64,000 bases of DNA from NCBI RefSeq assembly GCF_028751195.1, contig NZ_CP066784.1, positions 2,108,001 through 2,172,000 of the forward strand, read 5' to 3'. Within the stretch, counting starts at the first letter, position 1. The number at the start of each line of letters is the position of its first letter. Positions 19,159 to 32,792 of this stretch are shown piece after piece. The notes under the pieces are model-generated. The model was not told where the DNA came from. It saw only the letters and a list, made by a program, of their open reading frames with translations, and did not search any database. Origin of the DNA: Alicyclobacillus sp. ALC3 (GTDB lineage Bacteria > Bacillota > Bacilli > Alicyclobacillales > Alicyclobacillaceae). Both the position numbers and the translations under genes were made by a program.

Positions 19159-19728
19159 ATGGCTGCGAACCGGCAGATGGAAATTGCACTTGCCGCCGTC
19201 AAACTATTTGAACGCAAAGGGTATCATGCAACTTCAGTGCAGGACATCGCAGACGAAGTCGGGTTGCAAAAGGGGAGCCTGTACCACTATATTCACTCCA
19301 AAGAAGACCTTTTGCTCCAAATCGCACACCAGGCGATCACGGACTTCAACGACCGCCTCGAAGCCATATTGGCCTCTAACCTGCCAGCCAAAGAGAAGTT
19401 GATTCAAGCAGTTGAAAACCACCTCACGGTCTCGACGGCCAACATCGAGACGACGACTGTGCTGCTACGCGAAGCGTTCTCTCTCGGTGAGAATCAGCAC
19501 CAAGTCATCCAGGACTTGACGGATCGATATGTGGATTTGTGGGCGGCAATTCTCAACGAGGGTAAGGCCAATGGCGAATTCCATGTTGAACAGCCAAAGA
19601 TCGCGGCACTCGCCATTCTTGGGGCGTGCAACTGGGTATACCGTTGGTATCGTACGTCCGGTAAACTCGGCGCCAAAGAGATTTCGCGCATATTCTCGGC
19701 CGTTTTCCTGGACGGCCTCTTGGCTTAG
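19159..19728 (+). CDS. TetR/AcrR-family transcriptional regulator
   Basis: This 189-residue protein is one of two intact plus-strand genes of normal size in the window. The N-terminal helix-turn-helix contains SVQDIADEVGLQKGSLYHYI, the TetR signature, at about residues 26-48. The C-terminal ligand domain ends with a Trp/Tyr-rich stretch (GACNWVYRWYRTSGK), similar to acyl-CoA-responsive FadR/KstR2-type regulators; that likeness is an impression. ATG at 19159 has AAGGGTGG upstream. No neighbouring enzyme gene points to its target, so it is probably a global or autoregulatory repressor. Confidence 0.9.
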   Translation: MAANRQMEIALAAVKLFERKGYHATSVQDIADEVGLQKGSLYHYIHSKEDLLLQIAHQAITDFNDRLEAILASNLPAKEKLIQAVENHLTVSTANIETTTVLLREAFSLGENQHQVIQDLTDRYVDLWAAILNEGKANGEFHVEQPKIAALAILGACNWVYRWYRTSGKLGAKEISRIFSAVFLDGLLA

Positions 19729-19801
19729 CTTATGAATGTTTCCCTACGGCTATCCGATCTGCAGCGCCACCTGCGTCCGAACGGTGACACGTAGGTCGAT
19801 C

Positions 19802-19876
19802 AGTCACGTTCGATGGAGTCACGTTCGATGGAGTCACGTTCGATGGAGTCACGTTCGATGGAGTCACATTCGTTTT
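19802..19876. repeat. 15-bp tandem repeat (AGTCACGTTCGATGG), four units plus a diverged fifth
   Basis: Four identical units run from 19802 to 19861. A fifth (AGTCACATTCG...) breaks down at 19862-19876. It lies 73 bp after the TetR stop. Because 15 is a multiple of three it reads as a repeated pentapeptide on both strands, but no gene context supports translation. Confidence 0.95.
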
Positions 19877-20218
19877 CATTACGGTCAAGATCGTCACGGG
19901 CGATTTCATTACGGTCGTTTTCATCGTGCGGATCGATGCGGCAGAAAGCAACTCGCACTTACCGGTTTGGACAAAGCCTATCGTTCAACAATTCGCTCTG
20001 CGTCGGGCTTGCGCAGAGCTTTCTTGTCCCTGAATCCGCCAGAGGACGACAGGCCCTCAATTGCTCAACCGGACATGACCGAGCTCGATCGCGTCGCGCT
20101 GTAGTGAGTCTGATCGCATAACGCTACCAACGGTATCAAACCGTGTCACATCCGTGTAACCTTTCGAGTGACAGCCGGCGGTACCCACCTTACCCATTTT
20201 GCTTAACGCTCTGTCGAC

Positions 20219-20249
20219 TCGTTATCGTGTGATTTGTTTACATAATCAG
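20219..20249 (+). repeat. Dispersed ~30-bp element, copy 1
   Basis: The core is CGTTATC followed eight bases later by TTGTTTACATAA and AG. The second copy is at 20704-20733. Confidence 0.75.
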
Positions 20250-20311
20250 GTGGCTAACGTCCTCACAACGCGTTATCCTCTGTTAGATCTCGGTTTCCCG
20301 CCCCCACTTGT

Positions 20312-20342
20312 GGCGATAACGCGTTTCTGGGACGTTATCGCC
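20312..20342. repeat. Perfect inverted repeat on the GTTATC motif
   Basis: GGCGATAACG and CGTTATCGCC form a perfect 10-bp stem with an 11-nt loop. A second, interleaved inverted pair (CGCGTTATC at 20269-20277 and GATAACGCG at 20315-20323) shares one arm. Confidence 0.85.
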
Positions 20343-20448
20343 TCGAAATGGCCATTGTGCAAGCGAATAACGTCCTGACGGCGCGTTAGGCTTTGGCGAT
20401 AACGCTATCGGAAGGTCTTATTGGTCTCATTTGGTCCGGCGCAGGCAT

Positions 20449-20470
20449 ATACCCCTTCCTGGGTATCCGC
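20449..20470. repeat. Small palindrome family, ACCC/GGGT type, copy 1
   Basis: ATACCCC-TTCCT-GGGTATCCGC. Other members are at 20886-20907 and 21083-21104, with the related ACTCC/GGAGT type at 20491 and 21177. Confidence 0.8.
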
Positions 20471-20491
20471 AATGCCAGGTGGACGAAAAGT

Positions 20492-20535
20492 ACTCCATTG
20501 GAGTATGCCGCGGCGCGGCATACCATTTGAACTTG
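20492..20535 (+). repeat. 44-bp direct repeat, copy 1
   Basis: It is identical over 44 bases to 21178-21221. It contains two adjacent palindromes, ACTCC-ATT-GGAGT and TATGCCGCG-G-CGCGGCATA. Confidence 0.9.
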
Positions 20536-20703
20536 CCCCTCTATTTCGGTCGCTACCTGGCACTCACGCTCTGGCGCCACGTTAGGGTTGTGAGATAACA
20601 CTGCCGCGACGTGTTATTCTTCGGTCCTTTGGAGTCTCTATGGCTCTGCTCGCTGCGGATGACTCACGGGCCCGTCATACCGAGAGTCGAACGCACTTTT
20701 TGT

Positions 20704-20733
20704 TCGTTATCCGCTCGTTGTTTACATAACTAG
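20704..20733 (+). repeat. Dispersed ~30-bp element, copy 2
   Basis: TCGTTATC, then TTGTTTACATAA and AG with the same spacing as the copy at 20219-20249. Confidence 0.75.
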
Positions 20734-20885
20734 ACCTTCGAATGGTCAAATTGTTCGCTCGCCTTCGCCAAACCCTCGTTTGTAGCCGATTTTGGCTCCG
20801 TAACGCATTTATTGTTCGCTATATGCCCGTCTGAGGGCCGATTTTGCCGTATAGCGCGCAATTTGATCACCCAACGCCTCAGTAG

Positions 20886-20907
20886 ATACCCCTTCCTGGG
20901 TATCCGC
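20886..20907. repeat. Small palindrome family, ACCC/GGGT type, copy 2
   Basis: The same 22 bases (ATACCCC-TTCCT-GGGTATCCGC) as copy 1, but different flanks. Confidence 0.8.
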
Positions 20908-21082
20908 AGTGCTATGTATACGAAATCGACGTTTCTCTCTGTCGCTTCCCCCGGTGTAAGGAGCAAAATGTACGCTATCACACTGTGGACACCACGCCAT
21001 GCGGCCTTCCACTCTCCGCTTCGTTGTGAAACTCACCATCTGTACGCACCCCAGCACCGGAATCACCGACGTTGGGGCGCAT

Positions 21083-21104
21083 ATACCCCCATTGGGGTAT
21101 CCGC
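21083..21104. repeat. Small palindrome family, ACCCC/GGGGT type, copy 3
   Basis: ATACCCCC-ATT-GGGGTATCCGC. It keeps the ATT loop of the GGAGT type and the CCGC flank of copies 1 and 2. Confidence 0.8.
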
Positions 21105-21177
21105 TATGTGGACGTTTTGTACACTTACGCCGCTGACCCTCCACTTACGCAACCGGACCTCCACCCCGAAGTCTAGG

Positions 21178-21221
21178 ACTCCATTGGAGTATGCCGCGGC
21201 GCGGCATACCATTTGAACTTG
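21178..21221 (+). repeat. 44-bp direct repeat, copy 2
   Basis: An exact repeat of 20492-20535. Downstream bases differ after the shared segment (TCCCTTATC here, CCCCTCTAT in copy 1). Confidence 0.9.
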
Positions 21222-21320
21222 TCCCTTATCTTTACCCGTCCCCTCGGAACTTGCCCTTATCTCTTCTTGTCCCTGTTCCTGTCCCTTATCTCTCCTTGTT
21301 TCCCCGTACCCACGCATACG

Positions 21321-21351
21321 AAAAGGCCCAGCACACTCGGTGCTGGGCCTT
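21321..21351 (-). terminator. rRNA operon terminator
   Basis: A 12-bp stem AAGGCCCAGCAC / GTGCTGGGCCTT with a 5-nt loop lies 13 bp after the 5S 3' end, and the minus strand continues TTCG. Confidence 0.9.
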
Positions 21352-21363
21352 CCCACTTCTCTC

Positions 21364-21480
21364 GCCTGGCGGCGTCCTACTTTCCCAGGGGTCTGCACCC
21401 CAAGTATCATCGGCGCTGGAGGTCTTAACGGTCGTGTTCGGGATGGGTACGCGTGTGTCCCCTCCGCCATTACCACCAGA
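21364..21480 (-). rRNA. rrf: 5S ribosomal RNA
   Basis: The roughly 117-nt RNA starts near CTGGTGGTAATGGCGGAGGG and contains ACCCATCCCGAACACG, the universal 5S core, ending GACGCCGCCAGGC. The ends pair with each other. It is the last gene of the operon. Confidence 0.96.
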
Positions 21481-21580
21481 CATCAGGTACATCAAACGGT
21501 CGGCTGTGCCACACCGTTCCCTGTACCCCAGAAACCAGATAACGACTCTGCCCTATGCTCGTACTCGTCAACCAACGAAT

Positions 21581-26325
<4,745 letters not shown>

Positions 26326-26480
26326 TGCTGCTCATTTATGCTTCCTTAACTCCAGCCGAAGCCAAAGCCAATTCTGCTTGCGATACACTGTCGCTCTCTT
26401 GCGTGTTTAGTTTTCAAGGAACCATTGTCATGCTCGTATTCACCGCTTGACCGAAGCACCCGTTTGAAGCGGCGACGAGT

Positions 26481-26509
26481 ATCTTACCACGCCTCGTCGG
26501 CCCTGTCTA
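26481..26509 (-). promoter_or_regulatory. rRNA operon promoter P2
   Basis: On the minus strand TAGACA (26504-26509) and TAAGAT (26481-26486) are 17 bp apart, about 155 bp before the 16S 5' end. Confidence 0.65.
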
Positions 26510-26682
26510 GTGGATGTTTCTGGTCGCTCACTATCTCGCAAGAGTTTCTGCGTCGGTTCAAGACGAACCCTAAAACCGAGTGGAAACCTCGTCTGACAGC
26601 CAACTGAAAAACCCGAGAAACCTTGATGTGACGCGGTTTGTGGGGTCTTTCTCAGCGGCACCGCCTCGCGGCGACATCGACT

Positions 26683-26711
26683 AATATACCACGCGTCTAG
26701 GCCGAGATCAA
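26683..26711 (-). promoter_or_regulatory. rRNA operon promoter P1
   Basis: On the minus strand TTGATC (26706-26711) and TATATT (26683-26688) are 17 bp apart, with an AT-rich UP-like segment further upstream. Tandem promoters about 200 bp apart are usual for rrn operons. Confidence 0.75.
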
Positions 26712-26819
26712 CCTAAATTATTCTGGAATGTTTTGGCGGGTGAATTCGCAGCGGGGTTCCCAATATACGCCTAGCCGAGTACAGGGTGGCAGGAGCCCGT
26801 AGCGGGCCATGGACTTCGC

Positions 26820-26921
26820 GTCTCAATTCTCCCGGAGCGGTCATACACTTCGGTGTCTCAATTCTCCCGGAGTGGCCATCCACGTCGCGTCACAGTTCTC
26901 CTGGAACGGTCTGCGGGGCAC
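26820..26921. repeat. Three degenerate 34-bp tandem repeats upstream of the rRNA promoters
   Basis: Units start at 26820, 26854 and 26888 with a fixed 34-bp period. The first two share GTCTCAATTCTCCCGGAG; the third is diverged (GTCACAGTTCTCCTGGAA). A short direct repeat (ACACCATTCCCA) follows. The rest of the 26326-27011 gap holds the rrn leader, two promoters and the lysS terminator. Confidence 0.8.
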
Positions 26922-26956
26922 ACCATTCCCAACACCATTCCCAACTCCATCTCTCA

Positions 26957-26988
26957 TAAAACAGAGGCCGGTAGCTTTTGCCGGCCTC
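26957..26988 (-). terminator. Terminator after lysS
   Basis: Stem GAGGCCGG / CCGGCCTC with a 9-nt loop, followed on the minus strand by TGTTTTATG. Confidence 0.85.
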
Positions 26989-27011
26989 TCCACTCCGTCT
27001 TTGTCCGTACT

Positions 27012-28505
<1,494 letters not shown>

Positions 28506-28524
28506 CTAGGCTCCAATCATAAGA

Positions 28525-28546
28525 GGCGAGCGGGGGACCGCTCGCC
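28525..28546 (-). terminator. Hairpin between greA and lysS
   Basis: A perfect 9-bp stem GGCGAGCGG / CCGCTCGCC with a 4-nt loop ends 23 bp before the lysS ATG. The minus-strand tail TCTTATG has few T residues, so it may be a partial terminator or a processing hairpin. Confidence 0.5.
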
Positions 28547-28607
28547 CAAATTTCCACAGTGCATCCAAGTTTACCAGGTCACCTCGGCATGCACAGCGAG
28601 GGAGGAC

Positions 28608-29084
28608 TTATCGCTTGATGTTCAAGATCTGAAACTGCAGCGACCCAGCCGGCACTGCCACGTCCACAGTGGATCCGACAGACTGCCCGAGCAGGGCGCG
28701 TCCCACTGGGGATTCGTTCGAGATCTTATTACTCGCCGGGTCCGCTTCCGCAGAACCGACAATGGTGTATTCGACATCTTCGTTGAACTCAAGGTCACGC
28801 AACAGCACTGTTGACCCAATGCTCACAGAATCCGTCTGCACATCGTCTTCTTGAATAATACGGGCGTTGCGTAGCATTTTCTCGAGCGTCATGATGCGCC
28901 CTTCGATAAAGGCTTGTTCGTTCTTTGCATCCTCGTATTCCGAGTTTTCACTGATATCTCCATAGCTAATGGCTAGTTTGATGCGTTCCGCCACCTCGCG
29001 GCGTTTCACGCTTTTCAGGTGTTCGAGCTCATCCTCTAACTTCTGTAGGCCCTCAGGGGTCAGCAATACTTCTTTGTCAGCCAT
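28608..29084 (-). CDS. greA: Transcription elongation factor GreA
   Basis: This 158-residue protein rescues backtracked RNA polymerase. The N-terminal coiled coil carries [19 protein letters not shown] and the conserved [20 protein letters not shown] tip with its acidic residues. The C-terminal FKBP-like domain ends [21 protein letters not shown] precedes the ATG. It has its own perfect sigma-A promoter and a leader of about 190 nt. Confidence 0.97.
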   Translation of the reverse strand: MADKEVLLTPEGLQKLEDELEHLKSVKRREVAERIKLAISYGDISENSEYEDAKNEQAFIEGRIMTLEKMLRNARIIQEDDVQTDSVSIGSTVLLRDLEFNEDVEYTIVGSAEADPASNKISNESPVGRALLGQSVGSTVDVAVPAGSLQFQILNIKR

Positions 29085-29274
29085 TCCTGTCTCTCCTTTA
29101 CAAAACTGCAGACAAGCTCAGCGTACGAGTGTAGCGCATGCTCGACAGTGCAGAACCCTAAATGTCGTATACGTAAGCAGTTGTCCCTGCAAACCTTTTG
29201 GTGAGGCGCCCTCTGCAAGCGCGACCATGAACAAGAGAAAACCGCCTGGTGCATGCGGTCGGGATCACGTATAC
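29085..29274 (-). promoter_or_regulatory. Long, structured greA 5' leader (candidate regulatory RNA)
   Basis: From the predicted start at about 29274 the RNA can close an 8-9 bp stem at its very 5' end: GTATACGT at 29274-29267 pairs with ACGTATAC at 29174-29167. Inside are three hairpins: ACCGC/GCGGT, an ACCA/TGGT plus GCGC/GCGC arm, and GCAG/CTGC. Some 80 nt follow before the ribosome binding site. This shape resembles a multibranch riboswitch aptamer, but it matches no class I know and was folded only by eye. Confidence 0.45.
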
Positions 29275-29279
29275 GCGCA

Positions 29280-29308
29280 ATTATAGAGAGCACCCTACCC
29301 ATTGTCAA
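29280..29308 (-). promoter_or_regulatory. Perfect-consensus sigma-A promoter for greA
   Basis: On the minus strand TTGACA (29303-29308) and TATAAT (29280-29285) are exactly 17 bp apart, a full consensus match. Confidence 0.9.
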
Positions 29309-29395
29309 CGCATGAAATTGTACCCACCCGCCCTATCTGAGTGCAATCCCTAACGTTCCACGGCACACAATGATGGCGGATTCACGGCTTCTGCA

Positions 29396-29638
29396 TCAAA
29401 ATCCCCCCGGGCTCGCCTCGACCAGTTCTTCGACAGTGAGTCCGCCGAGTAGTTCCGCTTCAGGCACCTGAAGCACAGTGGCGACGTGCGTGATCATTTG
29501 CCGAGACGGCACACGTGTACCGCGCTCTAGGGTACCTACGATCGCGATACTGACACCGAGTTGTTCAGCTAATTCCACCTGGGTTAAACGCTTCAGTTTC
29601 CGGTATGCGCGAATCCGCCTACCAAAGGCATCCAACAT
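29396..29638 (-). CDS. yazB: Small XRE-family helix-turn-helix protein (YazB-like)
   Basis: This 80-residue protein has a Cro/CI-type HTH: LTQVELAEQLGVSIAIVGTL followed by ERGTRVPS. The start MLDAFGRRIRAYRKLK at 29638 has GGGAGGGGAG six bases upstream and overlaps the folK end by 20 bp. B. subtilis carries the similar yazB gene right after folK. The target is unknown; a short acidic tail follows the HTH. Confidence 0.85.
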   Translation of the reverse strand: MLDAFGRRIRAYRKLKRLTQVELAEQLGVSIAIVGTLERGTRVPSRQMITHVATVLQVPEAELLGGLTVEELVEASPGGF

Positions 29639-30113
29639 CTCGAACTCCCCTCCCGTGGAATTCAGCCGCCAAGTCTGCCACCGTACGACCACCAGGGCCT
29701 CGACGGTTCGGCACGAGATGAGCTAGAGGCACTAGCACGAAGGCTCGCCGCCACATCCGTGGATGCGGGATCTGCAGCGACTGAAAGCATACATATTCGT
29801 CATCGTATAAAAGAATGTCCAGATCGACCGTGCGTGGGCCAAATCGAATCAAACGTTCCCGGCCGAGCCCATGTTCTATCTCGTGCAGCGCGGCGAGTAA
29901 CTCGAGTGGACGCAAATCTGTCCGCACCTCCAGCACGGTGTTGAAAAATGCTGGTTGATCGAGTAGTTCGACGGGATCCGTTTCAAAAATCGGGGCCGCG
30001 CGAACAATCTGCACCTCAGCGTCAAAGGCGTCTGTTGCACGCCGCAGGTATTGCAGCCTGTCCCCAAGGTTTGACCCAATCCCGATGTAAGCCGTGTGCC
30101 TTAGAGACGTCAC
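29619..30113 (-). CDS. folK: 2-amino-4-hydroxy-6-hydroxymethyldihydropteridine diphosphokinase
   Basis: This 164-residue enzyme activates the pterin for folate synthesis. Motifs include YIGIGSNLGDR, RFGPRTVDLDILLYDD and IPHPRMWRRAFVLVPL, which bind ATP and pterin. It overlaps the folP stop by 4 bp (ATGA). The folB gene that normally lies between folP and folK is absent. Confidence 0.97.
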   Translation of the reverse strand: MTSLRHTAYIGIGSNLGDRLQYLRRATDAFDAEVQIVRAAPIFETDPVELLDQPAFFNTVLEVRTDLRPLELLAALHEIEHGLGRERLIRFGPRTVDLDILLYDDEYVCFQSLQIPHPRMWRRAFVLVPLAHLVPNRRGPGGRTVADLAAEFHGRGVRDVGCLW

Positions 30114-30922
30114 GACGAACTACCTCCCTTTGCGTCGCGAATCGCTTCAGCCATTCGGCATGTGCGCAGCGATTGCTTGACGTCGTGGACGCGAACCGCC
30201 TGCACCCCGGCCCAAACACCAAGCGCCACAGTGGTGAGCGACCCTTCCAGACGTTCACCTACATCTACTCCAAGCGTTTCTCCGATTACTCGCTTCCGGC
30301 TTGTGCCAAGCAAAACCGGATACGGCAGTGCACAGTACTCGGACATTTTGTGCAACACAAGCAAATTGTCCTGCAGTGTTTTTCCGAACCCGATACCAGG
30401 GTCAATCCACAGTCTGTCCGCACGGACTCCGGCAGCCAATGCGAGTTCTACGCCTCGATGAGTCTCCTCGATGAGGGCGGCAAAGGCGTCTGCAGCCGGT
30501 TCGTTGCGGTTGTGCATCCATACATATGTACAACCCGCCTCCGCTACCACCCGGAACATGTCCGGGTCAGCAAGGCCTCCCCACACATCGTTGATCACAA
30601 TCGCGCCAAGCTCAAGTGCCCGCGCGGCAGTTTGAGCCCGATATGTGTCTACTGAAACAGGAAAATGCAAGACCTGACAGAGTTCATGGAGGACGGGGCG
30701 AAGTCTGGCCCACTCCTCCTCTGCCGTGACTTCTGTCGCTCCAGGACGTGTGCTCTCACCGCCTACGTCGATGATGTCTGCACCATCTTCCATCAGCTGG
30801 ACCGCACGAGCCACTGCATCTGAAACCTGGTAGGCGAGACCGCCATCTGAGAACGAGTCAGGCGTGACGTTCACGATGCCCATCACGCGTGTTGTCCGAC
30901 CAGGTTGAAAGTGCTTGTCCAT
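30110..30922 (-). CDS. folP: Dihydropteroate synthase
   Basis: This 270-residue TIM-barrel enzyme joins p-aminobenzoate to the activated pterin. Signatures are MGIVNVTPDSFSDGG, DIIDVGGESTRPGA, DPGIGFGKT and LLGTSRKRVIG. It lies 47 bp after hslO; cysK and the pab genes found here in B. subtilis are missing. Confidence 0.98.
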   Translation of the reverse strand: MDKHFQPGRTTRVMGIVNVTPDSFSDGGLAYQVSDAVARAVQLMEDGADIIDVGGESTRPGATEVTAEEEWARLRPVLHELCQVLHFPVSVDTYRAQTAARALELGAIVINDVWGGLADPDMFRVVAEAGCTYVWMHNRNEPAADAFAALIEETHRGVELALAAGVRADRLWIDPGIGFGKTLQDNLLVLHKMSEYCALPYPVLLGTSRKRVIGETLGVDVGERLEGSLTTVALGVWAGVQAVRVHDVKQSLRTCRMAEAIRDAKGGSSS

Positions 30923-30969
30923 TCAGTCTGACCTCCCAGAACTAGCGACTCCCCGTTGACACGTTGCAC

Positions 30970-31866
30970 TCACTCGTCGATGGACGTCGCCTTCACATCA
31001 GCAAGCAGTTGCTCTAGGTCCGCGCGGTCAAACTGATACGCTTCATTGCAGAAGCGACACACCAATTCCGCCTGTCCCTGCTCCTCAATCATCGACTCCA
31101 GCTCGGCTGCCCCAAGCCCTGCCAAAACAGACCCAAGCCGCTCCCGCGAGCAGGAGCAGCGAAATTCCACCGATGAAGCGGTCAGCCCATAAGCGTCCGG
31201 AGCAAGGTACCACAACAGTTCCGCTGCCGTCGCCCCCGTCTTCAGGAAATCCGTGACACTGCTCAACTTAGCCAGGTGTTGCTCAACCGCGGCGATATCC
31301 TCCTCCGTGTGCCCTGGCAAAAGTTGCAGGATAAACCCACCCGCCGCAACCGCGCGGTTGTCCGTCTCCACCAGCACGCCGGCTCCAACCGCTGACGGGG
31401 TCTGCTCGGAGACGGAGAAATAGTACGTAAAGTCGTCGGCAATTTCGCCAGTTTGCAGCTCAACTGCTCCTCTGTACAGTTCCTTTAACCCGTAGTCCCT
31501 GATCACGTAGAGCATGCCCGCCCCCACGCCGCCTCCGACGTTCAGTTTTCCTTGGGCGTTCGGTGCCAGATGTACGTGCGGGTTCTTCACATACCCGCGC
31601 ACATGACCCTGTGCGTCGGCATCAACAAGGATGGAACCGAGCGGCCCGTCACCTTGAATCTGCAGAGTCAGGCGGTCGTTTCCCTTCAGCATGGCGCCCA
31701 TCATTGCGGCGATTGACGCTGTTCGGCCGAGCGCCGCCGTCGCGACGGGCCAGGACTGGTGTCGACGTTGAAGTTCATTAACGAGTCCTGTCGTCGTACA
31801 AGTCAAGATGCGGGCGCGGCCTTCGCGAGATAGCCCGCGCACAATTTCATCAGGAATCTGGCTCAA
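30970..31866 (-). CDS. hslO: Redox-regulated chaperone Hsp33
   Basis: This 298-residue holdase is activated by oxidation. The zinc redox switch uses Cys237, Cys239 (CSCS) and Cys270, Cys273 (CRFC) at the C-terminus. The start is TTG at 31866, supported by AGGGAGGAG eight bases upstream, and overlaps coaX by 17 bp. The coaX-hslO order matches B. subtilis. Confidence 0.96.
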   Translation of the reverse strand: MSQIPDEIVRGLSREGRARILTCTTTGLVNELQRRHQSWPVATAALGRTASIAAMMGAMLKGNDRLTLQIQGDGPLGSILVDADAQGHVRGYVKNPHVHLAPNAQGKLNVGGGVGAGMLYVIRDYGLKELYRGAVELQTGEIADDFTYYFSVSEQTPSAVGAGVLVETDNRAVAAGGFILQLLPGHTEEDIAAVEQHLAKLSSVTDFLKTGATAAELLWYLAPDAYGLTASSVEFRCSCSRERLGSVLAGLGAAELESMIEEQGQAELVCRFCNEAYQFDRADLEQLLADVKATSIDE

Positions 31867-32668
31867 GCAAACTTCTCCTCCCTAGCGGCTCTTTCACCAA
31901 GCGATTCTTTTCCCACAGCAGACGCAGTCCGACGAGTGACAGGTCCGGATTCACCACTTCGATACGGTGTGACACCTCGCCAATCAACTCCGCCATCCCG
32001 CCAGTCGCAACAACTCGAAACTTTTGCGCAAGCTCAGTTTCTACTCGCCCAACCAACCCATCGACAAGCCCAGCGAACCCATACAGTACACCAGACTGCA
32101 TGGAGTGAACGGTGTTGCGGCCGATCACGGACTTCGGCCAAGAGAGTTCAATTCGCGGCAGCTTCGCAGCTCTTTCGTACAAGGCGTCTGTGGCGATGCG
32201 CAGACCAGGCGCAATCACGCCTCCAATGTACTGTCCACGGTCGTCTACTACACACACGGTAGTGGCCGTACCGAGGTTTACGATAACAACCGGAGTTCCG
32301 TAAAGTTGTACTGCTGCGACTGCGTTGACAATACGGTCAGCGCCGACCTCCCGGGGGTTCTCCGTCAGGACCGGGAGACCCGTCTTAATCCCAGGACCAA
32401 CGACAACGGGTTCCAGCCCGAGGTATTTTCGACACATTTCCTCGACGGTGTTCATAACGGGAGGTACGACGGAACAGACGGTCACACCAGCCAACCGTCC
32501 CGGGTCAAGTTTTGCATCCTGGAACAGTGCCCTGATGAGCACACCGAGTTCGTCGACAGTGCGCTCGCGGGACGTGTGGATACGCCAGCGCTGCAAAATC
32601 GTCTCGCCTTCAAATACACCAAGAACAGTGTTTGAGTTCCCTATATCCATGACAAACACGTGTTCCAA
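31850..32668 (-). CDS. coaX: Type III pantothenate kinase
   Basis: This 272-residue enzyme performs the first step of coenzyme A synthesis. The ASKHA-fold motifs are visible: DIGNSNTVLGVF (phosphate loop), GADRIVNAVAA and NLGTATTVCVVDDRG. Type III kinases are not inhibited by CoA and need a monovalent cation. Confidence 0.97.
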   Translation of the reverse strand: MEHVFVMDIGNSNTVLGVFEGETILQRWRIHTSRERTVDELGVLIRALFQDAKLDPGRLAGVTVCSVVPPVMNTVEEMCRKYLGLEPVVVGPGIKTGLPVLTENPREVGADRIVNAVAAVQLYGTPVVIVNLGTATTVCVVDDRGQYIGGVIAPGLRIATDALYERAAKLPRIELSWPKSVIGRNTVHSMQSGVLYGFAGLVDGLVGRVETELAQKFRVVATGGMAELIGEVSHRIEVVNPDLSLVGLRLLWEKNRLVKEPLGRRSLLEPDS

Positions 32669-32725
32669 AGCGCCACCTCCCCGTAATCAAATCAGCACAC
32701 AGCTGCTGGAGTAAGCCCGTTATCG

Positions 32726-32755
32726 TAAAAATCCCCCGAGTGTCGCACTCGAGGG
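32726..32755 (-). terminator. Terminator after ftsH
   Basis: Stem CCCTCGAGTG / CACTCGGGGG with a 3-nt loop, followed on the minus strand by ATTTTTACG. Confidence 0.9.
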
Positions 32756-32792
32756 TTCTTTCGGAAGATGTTCTGAAACTCCGACCACCGTG

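Larger units (their letters stand above)
19730..21320. other. 1.6-kb gene-free, repeat-rich stretch between the TetR gene and the rRNA operon terminator
   Basis: No open frame here has both a ribosome binding site and a plausible product. It contains a 15-bp tandem array, a cluster of GTTATC/GATAAC sites with nested inverted repeats, a 44-bp perfect direct repeat, and a family of small covarying hairpins, listed separately. It lies downstream of both the plus-strand TetR gene and the minus-strand rRNA operon, so it is a convergent 3' region. Confidence 0.8.

Noticed and set aside
19802..19876. Possible CRISPR array
   Set aside because: Units are contiguous with no spacers and there are no cas genes. 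The same holds for 44396-44471 and 45032-45268.
19736..20121. Open frames with a repeated pentapeptide (MESRS) over the 15-bp array
   Set aside because: The pentapeptide only reflects the 15-bp unit; no ribosome binding site and no conserved sequence outside the repeat.
21063..21476. Minus-strand open frame of 137 codons
   Set aside because: It runs through the 5S gene and the rRNA terminator, so it is not a real coding sequence.
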